Shown: positions 1 to 8,641 of the stretch, piece by piece
Numbering within the stretch: the first letter of the stretch is position 1
Layout of the letters: each line of letters begins with the position of its first letter
Assembly (NCBI RefSeq): GCF_041529975.1
Contig: NZ_CP168030.1
Coordinates: 496,001 to 560,000, forward strand
From: Microbacterium maritypicum
Lineage (GTDB): Bacteria > Actinomycetota > Actinomycetes > Actinomycetales > Microbacteriaceae
Direction of reading: 5' to 3'
DNA length: 64,000 nucleotides
Made by a program: the position numbers and the translations under genes
Notes under the pieces: generated by a model
Database searches by the model: none
Seen by the model: only the letters and a program-made list of their open reading frames with translations
What the model was told of the DNA's origin: nothing

Positions 1-82
1 TTGTCGCCGTCCTGAGCGCGGATCAGCCCTTCCTCACGGTTCGAGCAGACCGGTCGAGGCGGGGGTACGCCGAGGCGGCGGC

Positions 83-88
83 TAAGGT
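83..88 (+). promoter_or_regulatory. candidate -10 hexamer of the amino-acid importer operon
   Basis: TAAGGT lies about 50 bases before the GTG start of the fused binding protein/permease. It resembles the actinobacterial TANNNT -10 element. No convincing -35 is visible, so this is a weak call. Confidence 0.35.
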
Positions 89-140
89 GGATCCTCGGCG
101 ATCGTCCGGTCGCCTCATCCGATCCCGAGGAGCACACGTC

Positions 141-1619
141 GTGATCCGAAATCCCTCCGCCGTGACCGGCCGTCTGCGTCGATCCGCGCGCCGTCTCGGC
201 GCGGCAGCGCTCGTCGCCTTCGTCGCCGTCGGAGCCCTCCTGGCCGGAGCCGCCCCCGCCACCGCCGCGGACGACGGTGAGAAGTACGTCATCGGAACCG
301 ACACGACGTTCGCGCCGTTCGAGTTCACGAACGCGGACGGCGACCTCGTCGGCATCGACATGGACCTGCTCCGTGCGATCGCGAAAGACCAGGGCTTCGA
401 GGTCGAGATCCGCCAGCTCGGATTCGACGCCGCCGTGCAGGCGCTGCAGTCGAACCAGGTCGACGCCGTCATGGCCGGCATGTCGATCACCGAGGCGCGC
501 CAGGAGACGTTCGACTTCAGCGAGCCGTACTTCACCAGCGGCATCCAGCTCGGCGTACTCGAGGCGAGTGACATCCAGTCGCTCGACGACCTCGACGGCA
601 AGGCCGTCGCCGTCAAGACCGGTACGCAGGGTCAGACCTTCGCCGACGAGAACAAGGATGAGTACGGCTTCACGGTCACCCCGTACCAGGACACGACCGA
701 CATGGTGGATGCCGTGAAGGCCGGCCAGGCGGTCGGCTACTTCGAGGACTTCCCGGTGCTGGCCTACGGCATCCAGCAGGGGTCCGGCTTCCGTCTGATC
801 GGCAAGCCCGAGCTGGGCGGCGAGTACGGCTTCGCGGTCAACAAGGGCGAGAACCCCGAACTGATCGAGATGTTCAACGCGGGACTCGCGAACCTCCAGT
901 CCTCGGGCGAGTACGACGAGATCGTCGACACCTACCTCTCCGGTGGTGAGGAGTCCGCGCAGCCGACGGACATCATCTCGGTGGCCGTCGAATATTGGCC
1001 TGCGCTCATGCAGGGGCTCTGGCTCACCATCCTCGCGACTCTCGTCGCGGTCGTGGCCGCCTTCATCCTCGGCATCATCTTCGGCTTCGGACGTCTCGCG
1101 AAGTTCGCTCCCCTGCGGTGGATCTCCACCGCGTACGTCTACGTATTCCGTGGCACCCCGATCCTCATCCAGGCGTTCTTCGTGTTCTTCGCGATCCCGC
1201 AGCTGATCCCCGATCTGAAGTTCGATCCCTTCGTCGCCGGTGCGATCACGCTCTCGCTCAACACGGGCGCGTACATGACCGAGATCATCCGCGGCGGCAT
1301 CCAGGCGGTCGATCCCGGTCAGAACGAGGCCTCACGTTCGTTGGGGCTCAGTCACTGGAAGACGATGCAGAAGGTCGTGCTCCCGCAGGCGTTCCGCATC
1401 ATGATCCCGTCGTTCGTGAACCAGGGCATCATCACCCTCAAGGACACGTCGCTGATCAGCGTCATCGGCCTCGCGGAGCTGACGTTCGTGTCCCGCCAGA
1501 TCATCGCGTCGACGTACCTGTCAGCGCAGGTGCTGACCATCGTCGCCATCATCTACTTCATCGTGATCACGCTGCTGACGTTGCTCGCGAACCGCCTGGA
1601 GAGGACGTTCAACGCATGA
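141..1619 (+). CDS. amino-acid ABC importer: substrate-binding domain fused to permease
   Basis: This 492-residue protein imports a polar amino acid. Residues 1-42 form a signal peptide (Arg-rich start, hydrophobic core, ending near ATAAD). Residues 49-265 are a family-3 solute-binding domain ([14 protein letters not shown] start), and residues about 289-490 are a HisMQ-type permease with several membrane spans and the ATPase-contact loop (EASRSLG, then VVLPQAF). The two functions are usually separate proteins; here they are one chain, so the receptor is tethered to its channel. GTG at 141 was chosen because a GAGGAG-like Shine-Dalgarno precedes it and the signal peptide starts there. The stop overlaps the ATPase start by 4 bases (ATGA). 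Substrate identity cannot be read from the sequence. Confidence 0.9.
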   Translation: MIRNPSAVTGRLRRSARRLGAAALVAFVAVGALLAGAAPATAADDGEKYVIGTDTTFAPFEFTNADGDLVGIDMDLLRAIAKDQGFEVEIRQLGFDAAVQALQSNQVDAVMAGMSITEARQETFDFSEPYFTSGIQLGVLEASDIQSLDDLDGKAVAVKTGTQGQTFADENKDEYGFTVTPYQDTTDMVDAVKAGQAVGYFEDFPVLAYGIQQGSGFRLIGKPELGGEYGFAVNKGENPELIEMFNAGLANLQSSGEYDEIVDTYLSGGEESAQPTDIISVAVEYWPALMQGLWLTILATLVAVVAAFILGIIFGFGRLAKFAPLRWISTAYVYVFRGTPILIQAFFVFFAIPQLIPDLKFDPFVAGAITLSLNTGAYMTEIIRGGIQAVDPGQNEASRSLGLSHWKTMQKVVLPQAFRIMIPSFVNQGIITLKDTSLISVIGLAELTFVSRQIIASTYLSAQVLTIVAIIYFIVITLLTLLANRLERTFNA

Positions 1620-2344
1620 GCAAGATCGTGGTGCAGGACCTGCACAAGTCGTTCGGCGACAACGAGGTGCTCAAGGGCATCAACCTGGCGGTGGAAGACG
1701 GCGAGGTCGTCGCCGTCATCGGCCCGTCGGGTTCGGGCAAGTCCACCCTGCTGCGCTGCCTCAACAAGCTCGAGGAGCCGACCTCGGGACACGTCATCAT
1801 CGACGGCGTCGACCTGACAGACAAGAGTGTGAAGCTCGATGAGGTGCGTCAGCGCATCGGCATGGTGTTCCAGCACTTCAACCTGTTCCCCCACATGACC
1901 GTGCTCGAGAACATCACCCTCGCGCCGGTCGAGTGCGGCAAGATGACGAAGGCTCAGGCGCGTGAGCGGGCGCTGGCTCTTCTGAAGCGGGTCGGCCTGT
2001 CGGAGAAGGCCGACGCGAAGCCGGCATCCCTCTCCGGTGGACAGAAGCAGCGCGTGGCGATCGCCCGCGCGCTCGCGATGGACCCCGAGATCATGCTGTT
2101 CGACGAGGCGACGAGCGCCCTCGACCCCGAGATGGTCGGTGAGGTGCTCCAGGTGATCCGCGACCTGGCCTCGGGCGGCATGACCATGGTGCTGGTGACG
2201 CACGAGATGGGCTTCGCCCGCGAGGTCTCCGGCCGCACGGTCTTCATGGACGGCGGCGTCGTGGTCGAAGAGGCCGCGCCCGCCGAGTTGTTCGGCGCCC
2301 CGAAGAACGAGCGACTGAAGGACTTCCTCTCGAAGGTGCTCTGA
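1616..2344 (+). CDS. polar amino-acid ABC transporter ATP-binding protein
   Basis: This 242-residue cytoplasmic ATPase powers the importer encoded just upstream. It has Walker A GPSGSGKS at residues 36-43, the Q-loop ([12 protein letters not shown]), signature LSGGQKQR near residue 140, Walker [13 protein letters not shown] near 159 and the switch His (VLVTHEM). Length and motifs are those of the GlnQ/HisP/ArtP group. ATG at 1616 overlaps the permease stop, so translation is coupled and stoichiometry with the fused receptor-permease is probably fixed. The operon is just these two genes, since the next gene is 115 bases away with its own strong ribosome-binding site. Confidence 0.93.
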   Translation: MSKIVVQDLHKSFGDNEVLKGINLAVEDGEVVAVIGPSGSGKSTLLRCLNKLEEPTSGHVIIDGVDLTDKSVKLDEVRQRIGMVFQHFNLFPHMTVLENITLAPVECGKMTKAQARERALALLKRVGLSEKADAKPASLSGGQKQRVAIARALAMDPEIMLFDEATSALDPEMVGEVLQVIRDLASGGMTMVLVTHEMGFAREVSGRTVFMDGGVVVEEAAPAELFGAPKNERLKDFLSKVL

Positions 2345-2421
2345 CCCGCATCGTCGTCGCGGAGAGAAATCTTCGCGCTGCTGCATCCGAAACGGCGTCT
2401 CGCACGGAATCACTCCCTGAA

Positions 2422-2440
2422 GGGTGGCACAGGGCCACCC
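2422..2440 (+). other. 7-bp hairpin in the DUF4397 gene leader
   Basis: GGGTGGC and GCCACCC flank a 5-base loop. The hairpin ends 7 bases before the AAGGAGGA Shine-Dalgarno of the DUF4397 gene. It could end transcription from the ABC operon weakly or stabilise the leader; there is no T-tract. Confidence 0.4.
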
Positions 2441-2459
2441 CCGTTCAAGGAGGAATACA

Positions 2460-3299
2460 GTGCGCAAGACAGCAGCCGCCGGCCTCGCCGTCGGAATGAT
2501 CGCCGCCCTCGGGATGGCGATGCCCGCCGGAGCGGCCACCGACGACTCCGCTCAGCTCTCGGTTCTCCACGGCATCCCCGATACGCCGGTGGACGTCTAT
2601 GTGAACGGCGAGCTCACGCTCGATGACTTCCAGCCCGGCGATCTCGCCGGCCCGCTCTCGCTCCCCGCGGGCGACTACGAGGTCGCGCTCACCGCCACGG
2701 ACGCGGCCGATGCCAGCGCCCCCGTGCTCGGACCGGCCACCCTCACCCTCGCAGCCGGGATGAACTACACCGCGGTCGCGCACCTCACCGAGGCGGGAGA
2801 GCCCGGACTCAACCTGTTCGAGAACGACACGTCGCCCACGGCCGCGGGTCAGGGTCGGTTGACCGTTCGCCACGTCGCCGCGGCACCGGCGGTCGATGTG
2901 CTCGCGGGCGGATCGCCGGTGATCGATGGTCTGAGCAACCCGGACGAGGCGTCCCTCGACCTCGCGGCCGGCACTGTCTCGGCATCAGTCGCGCTGGCCG
3001 GGACCACCGACCCGGTCATCGGACCGACAGACGTGGCCGTGCAGGACGGCGTGCTGACGATCCTGTACGCGTGGGGCAGCGCCGAAGACGGCAACCTCGC
3101 GATCGCCGCGCAGACGATCGAAGGACTGCACTCGAACCCGGGCGGCGTTCCGTCCGGCACCGCCGGATACCTCGCTGCGAGCGACACCGCGGCGACGACG
3201 ACCGGAATCGCGGCGGTGGGCGGCCTCGCCATCCTCTTCGCGATCGGCATCGGCCTGTCGGCACGTCGCCGTCGGGTCTCGCAGGAGGTGCGCCGCTGA
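2460..3299 (+). CDS. secreted DUF4397 protein with C-terminal membrane anchor
   Basis: This 279-residue exported protein has a signal peptide at residues 1-26 (cleavage after AMPAGAA) and two DUF4397 beta-rich repeats beginning near residues 32 (LSVLHGIPDTPVDVYVNG) and 132 (LTVRHVAAAPAVDVLAGG). A C-terminal hydrophobic helix (about 243-270) is followed by an Arg cluster. That tail looks like a sorting signal, but no LPXTG is present; the nearest match before the helix is YLAASD. GTG at 2460 was chosen for the near-ideal Shine-Dalgarno AAGGAGGA 5-6 bases upstream. The sortase gene overlaps the stop (ATGA), which suggests this is its substrate or partner. Function is unknown. Confidence 0.85.
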   Translation: MRKTAAAGLAVGMIAALGMAMPAGAATDDSAQLSVLHGIPDTPVDVYVNGELTLDDFQPGDLAGPLSLPAGDYEVALTATDAADASAPVLGPATLTLAAGMNYTAVAHLTEAGEPGLNLFENDTSPTAAGQGRLTVRHVAAAPAVDVLAGGSPVIDGLSNPDEASLDLAAGTVSASVALAGTTDPVIGPTDVAVQDGVLTILYAWGSAEDGNLAIAAQTIEGLHSNPGGVPSGTAGYLAASDTAATTTGIAAVGGLAILFAIGIGLSARRRRVSQEVRR

Positions 3300-3961
3300 T
3301 GGGTCGGGGCACGTCATCCCGCACCGGACGGTGGGCGGCCCCTGCGCTCGCCTTCCTGGTGGGGATGGCGTGCCTCGTCGCCTGCGCTCCCGTGGGGGCG
3401 GGAGGCCCCTCCTCGGCGCCGTCTCCCTTCGTCGCGTCCGAGCGACCGTCTCCCGCTCCCACGTCCACCCTCCGCCCCGAGGTCAGGTCCGGCGCCCTCC
3501 CCACGGCGGCGCCGGCCCTGGCGCCCCAAAGGCTGCGCATTCCGGCGCTCGGCGTCGACATGACCGTGACGGATGTCGGCATCGAACCCTCCGGTCAGAT
3601 GGAACTGCCGGTCGACCCCGCCACCGCGGGCTGGTACCGCTACGGCCCCGACGCCGACAGCACGCAGGGCAACGTGATGCTCGCTGCGCACGTCGATGCC
3701 GTCGGCTACCGGATCGGCCCCCTCGCTCAGCTGCGCAGCCTCGCGGGCGGCGAGACCGTCGAGGTGCAGGCTGCAGACGGCTCGACCAGGACCTACGTCG
3801 TCGAATCGCTGACGTTCTACGAGAAAGCCGCCCTCCCGACTGCCGAACTCTTTGCGCGAGAGGGGGCACCGGCGCTCGTGATCATCACCTGCGGCGGTCC
3901 GTTCGATGCCGCTTCCGGTCACTATCGCGACAATGTCGTCGCGGTCGCGAGGCCGGCATGA
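3299..3961 (+). CDS. class-F-like sortase
   Basis: This 220-residue protein has an N-terminal hydrophobic segment with a lipobox-like LVAC, then a Pro/Ser-rich linker, then a sortase beta-barrel from about residue 75. The catalytic triad is visible: His131 in MLAAHVD, Cys198 in VIITCGG and Arg210 in GHYRDNVV. Sortases cleave a sorting motif and attach proteins covalently to the wall; class F enzymes are single, small and typical of Actinobacteria. The gene overlaps the DUF4397 gene by 4 bases. If LVAC is a genuine lipobox, the enzyme would be lipid-anchored instead of membrane-spanning. Confidence 0.85.
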   Translation: MGRGTSSRTGRWAAPALAFLVGMACLVACAPVGAGGPSSAPSPFVASERPSPAPTSTLRPEVRSGALPTAAPALAPQRLRIPALGVDMTVTDVGIEPSGQMELPVDPATAGWYRYGPDADSTQGNVMLAAHVDAVGYRIGPLAQLRSLAGGETVEVQAADGSTRTYVVESLTFYEKAALPTAELFAREGAPALVIITCGGPFDAASGHYRDNVVAVARPA

Positions 3962-4015
3962 GACCCTCGGAGCATCCACGAACGCGGTGGGTGCTGCGTG
4001 AGGAAGGAGGCGACC

Positions 4016-4585
4016 GTGGAGCATGACGCGGATGCCGACGCCGACGCGCAGTGGGGCGTCCGATTCGTCGCGGGGGACGAAGCCGCGCTGGCCGAGATCT
4101 ACCGCCGGTGGTCTCCCGTGATCTTCACGCTCGCGCTCCGTTCGCTCGGCGACCGCCGCGATGCGGAGGACGTCACTCAGCGCACGTTCGTCTCCGCGTG
4201 GACCTCGCGGGCGAGCTACGACTCGGCGAAGGCGAAACTATCGACATGGCTGGTCGTGATCGCCCGCCGACGGATCGCCGACATGCACGAATCGCGCGCA
4301 CGGATCAGGCGACTGCACGAGGAGATGAAGCGCCTGACCTCGCCGGACGACATGGTGAGCGCCCCGGTCGACCTCTCCGAGACGCTGCTGCTGGCCAACG
4401 AGATGCAACAGCTCCAGCCGGATGCGCGGAATGTGATGCGCCTCGCGTTCTACGACGATCTGACGCACGAGGAGATCTCCCAGAGACTCGACATGCCGCT
4501 CGGTACGGTGAAGAGCCACATCCGCCGAAGCCTCACTCGTTTGCGCGACCGATTGGAGGTCAGCCATGTCGCACCTCGACCCTGA
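4016..4585 (+). CDS. ECF-type RNA polymerase sigma factor
   Basis: This 189-residue sigma-70 family protein has region 2 (about residues 20-90, including DAEDVTQRTFVSAW and a DNA-melting basic stretch) and region 4 (about 125-180, helix-turn-helix LTHEEISQRLDMPLGTVKSHIRRSLTRL in two parts). Region 3 is absent, as expected for group 4. GTG at 4016 was chosen over 3998 because AAGGAGG ends 5 bases before it. The anti-sigma gene begins inside its last codons (20-base overlap). It probably controls the adjacent DUF4397/sortase pair and itself, by analogy with SigK-type loci; the recognised promoter was not identified. Confidence 0.9.
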   Translation: MEHDADADADAQWGVRFVAGDEAALAEIYRRWSPVIFTLALRSLGDRRDAEDVTQRTFVSAWTSRASYDSAKAKLSTWLVVIARRRIADMHESRARIRRLHEEMKRLTSPDDMVSAPVDLSETLLLANEMQQLQPDARNVMRLAFYDDLTHEEISQRLDMPLGTVKSHIRRSLTRLRDRLEVSHVAPRP

Positions 4586-5429
4586 GCAGCTTGCCCTTCT
4601 CGCGCTCGGCGAGCCGGTCGCGTCGGCGGAGGAGAGCGCCCACATCGCCGCCTGTGCGGTGTGCGCGGCCGAAGTGGAGCAGATGGCCCACGCCGCGATG
4701 GTGGCCAGGACCACCATGGCCGAGGGCGAGCTCGAGCAGCCGGGAGCCGACGTCTGGGACCGTATCCACGACGAGCTCTCGCTGAGCGCAGCCGTCGCGG
4801 CCGACCCGCTCGCCGCTTCTCAGGATCGGGCGGGCACCACCGCCGAGCACGCCGCCGATTCGTCCACCGCCGACCCGGACACTGCTCCGGCAGCTGTCTT
4901 CGCTGTCTCCGAGGACCCGGCCCCGGCTCCTGAGGTGCGTGACGTCAGCGCCGCCGGTCGCGTCCCCGCATCATCCCGGGTGCGCCGACGCCGTTCATCG
5001 GCCCGGCTCTGGATCCTCGCGGCGTCGCTCGCGCTCGTGGTGGCCGGCGGGTCCGTCACGTGGGCCCTCGTCTCCTCGAACCTCACGCCCGTGCCGGTGG
5101 CCACCGCCGAGCTCGACCCCTTCCCCGATCATCCCGGTGCGGCCGGCTCGGCAGAGGTCAGCGAGGACGACGAGGGTGGGCGTGCGCTCACGGTGACGCT
5201 CGACGGAGAGGCGCGCGCGGACGAGTATCGCGAGGTGTGGCTCATCCGCAACGACGGAGCCGCACTGATCAGCCTGGGTGTGCTCGAGTCGTCGTCGGGC
5301 ACGTTCGCGATCCCGGCCGGCGTCGACCTCGCGGAGTACGACCTCGTCGACATCTCGTTCGAGCCGGTGGACGGCGACCCCGCGCACTCCGGCGACTCGA
5401 TCGTCCGCGGTCAGCTCGAGAGAAGTTGA
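4566..5429 (+). CDS. membrane-anchored anti-sigma factor (RskA-like)
   Basis: This 287-residue protein is translated from within the sigma gene. An N-terminal zinc-associated anti-sigma domain shows His26-x3-Cys30-x2-Cys33. A long acidic Ala/Pro/Asp linker (about 70-135) leads to a basic patch and one membrane helix (about 148-170), and the extracytoplasmic C-terminal domain (YREVWLIRNDGAALISLGVL) matches the anti-sigma-K family. It holds the sigma factor inactive until an external signal triggers release, usually by regulated proteolysis. The locus order sigma-then-anti-sigma is standard. Confidence 0.88.
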   Translation: MSHLDPEQLALLALGEPVASAEESAHIAACAVCAAEVEQMAHAAMVARTTMAEGELEQPGADVWDRIHDELSLSAAVAADPLAASQDRAGTTAEHAADSSTADPDTAPAAVFAVSEDPAPAPEVRDVSAAGRVPASSRVRRRRSSARLWILAASLALVVAGGSVTWALVSSNLTPVPVATAELDPFPDHPGAAGSAEVSEDDEGGRALTVTLDGEARADEYREVWLIRNDGAALISLGVLESSSGTFAIPAGVDLAEYDLVDISFEPVDGDPAHSGDSIVRGQLERS

Positions 5430-5453
5430 CCGGCGGAACGGCCGTCCCGCCGG
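5430..5453. terminator. near-perfect 24-bp palindrome between convergent genes
   Basis: CCGGCGGAACGG faces CCGTCCCGCCGG with one mismatch. It exactly fills the gap between the anti-sigma stop and the purD stop, so it can act as a bidirectional terminator, although no T-tract follows. Confidence 0.6.
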
Positions 5454-6731
5454 CTAGTCCGCGACGCGGGCGGCGATGTCGGTGCGGTAGTGCGAGCCGT
5501 CGAGACGGATACGGGCGATGGCCTCGTACGCACGGTCGCGCGCGGTGCGGAAGTCGGAGGCCACGGCCACCACGTTCAGCACTCGGCCGCCGGTCGCGAT
5601 CAGCGATCCGCCGGGAGCATCCGGGCTCGCGGTCGCGGCGTGCACGAGGCGCACGCCCTCGACGGCCGCGGCATCCGCGAGGCCCTCGATCGGGCGTCCG
5701 GTCTGCGGTGCCTCGGGGTAGCCTTCGCTCGCCAGCACGACCGTGATCGCCACGTCGTCGCTGAACTCGGGCTCCGGCTGGTCCTCGAGGGTGCCGGATG
5801 CCGCGGCGAACAGCAGCTGAGACAGGGGAGTGACCAGTCGGGGCAGCACGATCTGCGTCTCGGGGTCGCCGAAGCGCGCATTGAACTCGATCACGCGCAC
5901 ACCTGCCGGGGTCAGGATCAGCCCCGCGTAGAGGAGCCCGATGAACGGCGTGCCCTCGGCGTCGAGCTGCCGCACCACGGGGAGAGCCACGTCGCGCGTG
6001 ACCTCTTCGACGAAGGCCTGCTCGCTGCCGAACTGCTCGGCGAGCCACGGCAGCGGCGAATACGCGCCCATGCCGCCGGTGTTGGGCCCGGCGTCGCCGT
6101 CGAGCGCGCGCTTGAAGTCTTGCGCGGGGCTGAGCGCCCGCACGGTGTCGCCGTCGCTCAGGAAGAACAGGGAGACCTCGGGGCCGGAGAGGAACTCCTC
6201 GATGAGCACCGGGCCCGCGGGGAGGTACTGCTGGGCGTGGGCGAGAGCCTCGGCGCGGTCGGACGTGACGATGACACCCTTGCCGGCCGCGAGGCCATCG
6301 GCCTTGACCACGTACGGGGCGCCGAGATCGTCGAACGCGGCCTCGACCTCGATGGTGCTGGCGGCACGGACAGCGCGTCCGGTCGGTACGCCGGCGGCAT
6401 CCATCACCCGCTTCGCGAACGACTTCGAGCCCTCGAGCTGGGCCGCAGCCTTGCCCGGTCCGAACACCGGGATCCCACGGACGCGCAGGGCGTCGGCGAC
6501 TCCGGCGACGAGTGGGGCCTCCGGCCCGACGACGACCAGGTCGATCGCGTGCTCGTGGGCGAACGCGGTGACCGCTCCGCCGTCGAGAGGGTCGACCGAG
6601 ACGGGGGTCGCATCCTGCGCGATGCCGGCGTTGCCGGGAGTGACGAAGATCTCGTGCTCCGTCTGCTCGGCCCGCAGGGCGAGGATGATCGCGTGCTCAC
6701 GGGCACCGGAACCGAGGACGAGAATCTTCAC
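5454..6731 (-). CDS. purD: phosphoribosylamine--glycine ligase
   Basis: GAR synthetase catalyses step 2 of purine synthesis: phosphoribosylamine, glycine and ATP give GAR. The 425-residue length and order of regions are those of PurD: N-domain MKILVLGSGAREHAI, the P-loop-like FVTPGNAGI, ATP-grasp segments (YVVKADGLAAGKGV, VLIEEFLSGPEVSL) and the metal-binding VIEFNARFGDPETQ. The start is GTG; TAGTCT lies exactly 6 nt before it with no Shine-Dalgarno, so the mRNA is probably leaderless. purM and purF are 12 kb away in this window, so pur genes are scattered. Confidence 0.97.
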   Translation of the reverse strand: MKILVLGSGAREHAIILALRAEQTEHEIFVTPGNAGIAQDATPVSVDPLDGGAVTAFAHEHAIDLVVVGPEAPLVAGVADALRVRGIPVFGPGKAAAQLEGSKSFAKRVMDAAGVPTGRAVRAASTIEVEAAFDDLGAPYVVKADGLAAGKGVIVTSDRAEALAHAQQYLPAGPVLIEEFLSGPEVSLFFLSDGDTVRALSPAQDFKRALDGDAGPNTGGMGAYSPLPWLAEQFGSEQAFVEEVTRDVALPVVRQLDAEGTPFIGLLYAGLILTPAGVRVIEFNARFGDPETQIVLPRLVTPLSQLLFAAASGTLEDQPEPEFSDDVAITVVLASEGYPEAPQTGRPIEGLADAAAVEGVRLVHAATASPDAPGGSLIATGGRVLNVVAVASDFRTARDRAYEAIARIRLDGSHYRTDIAARVAD

Positions 6732-6800
6732 CCGTCCAGACTACCGAGGCTCGCGCGTCGAGTTTCGGTGTCGCGGGCAGAACCCGGCTCCTCAGATGGC

Positions 6801-7475
6801 TCAGACCTCGACGGTCCGTTCGACGGAGGCGTCCCAGGGCACCGTCCAGCCGGTGGCATCGAAGAGGGCGTCGAGCACCATCGCGGTGAAACCCCACACG
6901 ATCGTCCCGTCGACGTCGAACGCCGGTCCGCGGAAGGTGTGACCCATCCGCGTGAGCGTCGAGGTGAACCGGGACGCAGGGTCGAGCAGCTGAGCGACGG
7001 GCACCCGGAACACCTCGACCGTCTCGGCATGGTCGACGGCCACGACCCTCGACGGCGACTGCCACCAGGCGAGCACCGGCGTGACGAGGTGATTGCTCGC
7101 AGCGAGGGGGATCACGGGCAGCGTGGCGAGGATCTCGACTCCGTCCGGATCGAGACCGGTCTCCTCTTCGGCTTCACGCAGCGCGGTGGCGACCAGATCG
7201 GCGTCATCGGGCTCCACGCGGCCGCCGGGGAACGAGACCTGTCCGGGGTGGGAGGAAAGGGTGGGCGCTCGCCGCTGCAGCAGCACGTCGAGGTCGCGCG
7301 CGACGGCAGCGTCGGCCGTCGGCGCGGGCACACGGTCCAACACCCCGAACAGGATGAGCACTGCGGCGTCGTGCGCGTTGTGCGGGTCGGCGAGCGGCGG
7401 GATCCGCACGCCCCACGAGTGGTCGGCGACGGCGGCGAGCAGCTCGGCGCGGGCGCCCTGCGGAAGCATGCTCAT
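6801..7475 (-). CDS. Nudix hydrolase, CoA-pyrophosphatase type
   Basis: This 224-residue protein carries a NudL-like Nudix signature: HPGQVSFPGG followed by ALREAEEETGLD, with the acidic spacing typical of the UPF0035/CoA-diphosphatase group. The group cleaves CoA or its derivatives to 4'-phosphopantetheine and adenosine 3',5'-bisphosphate. The C-terminal part (FDVDGTIVWGFTAMVLDALFD) also matches that group (WG-T motif). TAAGCT sits 7 nt before the ATG, suggesting leaderless transcription. It follows a GNAT gene on the same strand after 88 bases, and purD lies 69 bases beyond; whether they are co-transcribed is unclear. Confidence 0.85.
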   Translation of the reverse strand: MSMLPQGARAELLAAVADHSWGVRIPPLADPHNAHDAAVLILFGVLDRVPAPTADAAVARDLDVLLQRRAPTLSSHPGQVSFPGGRVEPDDADLVATALREAEEETGLDPDGVEILATLPVIPLAASNHLVTPVLAWWQSPSRVVAVDHAETVEVFRVPVAQLLDPASRFTSTLTRMGHTFRGPAFDVDGTIVWGFTAMVLDALFDATGWTVPWDASVERTVEV

Positions 7476-7563
7476 GCGTCCGAGCTTAGGACGCGTAGGG
7501 CGTTCGTGGCCCGCGTTTCCCGGCCCGCCGAGCGCGGCAAGCGACGCCGCCGAAAGGTGCGGG

Positions 7564-8103
7564 TCACGCCATCGACAACGGCAGCGACGACGACGAAGCG
7601 GGGGCGGGGTCGCTGCGCAGCCGCGCGTGCAGTTCTACGTCGAACCGCTCGGCGCCGTATCGGAGCTTCTCGCGTTCGACCCCCTCCGCCCGAAAGCCGG
7701 ATGCCGTCGCCACGCGGCACGAGGCGGGGTTGTTCACGCGGTGGCCGAGTTCGAGTCGATGAAGCCCGTGCCGAAACGCCCAATCGGACACCGCGAGCAC
7801 GGCGTCCGTCGCAAGTCCGCGGCCGCGGGCGGCGGGTGCGAGCCAGTACGAGATCCAGGCCGTTTCGTGGCGGAGCTCGATCGCGGTGGCTGCCACGTTG
7901 CCGACGGCGACACCGTCGTCCACGATCGCCCAGTTCCTCGCCCGCTCGTCGAACAGCAGCGATTCGTCGATGTAGGCGCGCGCCGCCGCGGGCGAGGTGA
8001 GCTCGGCGGATCCGAACTGGGTGGCGAGGTCGGGCGCCGTCTGCCACGCCCGTTGCAGAGCTTCCGCGTCGGCGGGCGTCCAGGGGCGAAGGGCGATGCT
8101 CAT
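7564..8103 (-). CDS. GNAT-family N-acetyltransferase
   Basis: This 179-residue protein resembles RimJ/RimL-type acetyltransferases. It starts SIALRPWTPADAEALQRAW, has the acetyl-CoA pyrophosphate loop in LAPAARGRGLATDAV (Q/RxxGxG/A) and the conserved NPASCRVATASGFRAEG near the end. Such enzymes acetylate protein N-termini, amino groups of small molecules or antibiotics; the substrate cannot be told here. ATG at 8103 begins the conserved domain; longer in-frame extensions upstream have no coding support and would overlap the divergent lipoprotein gene. Confidence 0.85.
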   Translation of the reverse strand: MSIALRPWTPADAEALQRAWQTAPDLATQFGSAELTSPAAARAYIDESLLFDERARNWAIVDDGVAVGNVAATAIELRHETAWISYWLAPAARGRGLATDAVLAVSDWAFRHGLHRLELGHRVNNPASCRVATASGFRAEGVEREKLRYGAERFDVELHARLRSDPAPASSSSLPLSMA

Positions 8104-8173
8104 GCCTCCATGATCCCCGTTTCGTGGGGTCCGCGTCGCCGACGCGGACGCGCGCCGAAGGTAGGCTCGCGGG

Positions 8174-8638
8174 ATGAGGCGATGGCGGGGATTCGCGCTG
8201 GGCGCGGTGCTGATGGCGGTGCTCACCGGGTGTTCCGCGACGCCCGAGGTCGACACCGACGCCGTGCAGGATTGGATGGCGACGCAGGACTCCCGCGAGG
8301 TCGCCGGGTCTCTCGCGACGCTCGCCGGGTTGGCGTCCCCGCTCTCGGATGTCGTCGGCGAAGGCGGGGTCACCGCCGCGTTCGATGAGCCGACGGCGAT
8401 CGTCTCGGTGCTGTTCGCGTGCTTCGGTCCCGAGACGATGAGCGCCGACATCGCGCTGAGCGGATCGGATGCCGGCGGCTCCGCGATGTCGCAGACGATC
8501 CGCACCGACGACCTGGTCTGCGACGGCGAGCCGCAGCGCATCGACATGGGTATGGATGCCGCGACCGAGGTCACGGCGAACGGGCTGGGTCGGGACGCGG
8601 TCGGGGCCTGGTCGGTCGTTGTCGTGGGGGAGAGCTGA
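8174..8638 (+). CDS. small lipoprotein of unknown function
   Basis: This 154-residue protein has a lipoprotein signal peptide with lipobox LTGC (Cys at about residue 20), so it is predicted to be anchored on the outer face of the membrane. The mature part contains no family I recognise; it has two Cys (FACFG and LVCDG) that could pair. TAGGCT lies exactly 6 nt before the ATG, with no Shine-Dalgarno, so this looks leaderless. The next gene starts 3 bases after the stop, so the two form an operon. Confidence 0.75.
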   Translation: MRRWRGFALGAVLMAVLTGCSATPEVDTDAVQDWMATQDSREVAGSLATLAGLASPLSDVVGEGGVTAAFDEPTAIVSVLFACFGPETMSADIALSGSDAGGSAMSQTIRTDDLVCDGEPQRIDMGMDAATEVTANGLGRDAVGAWSVVVVGES

Positions 8639-8641
8639 GCG

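Noticed and set aside
995-1615. Longer ATPase with a 207-residue N-terminal extension
   Set aside because: The extension is a shadow of the permease frame; the conserved [14 protein letters not shown] start at 1616 overlaps the permease stop in the usual way.
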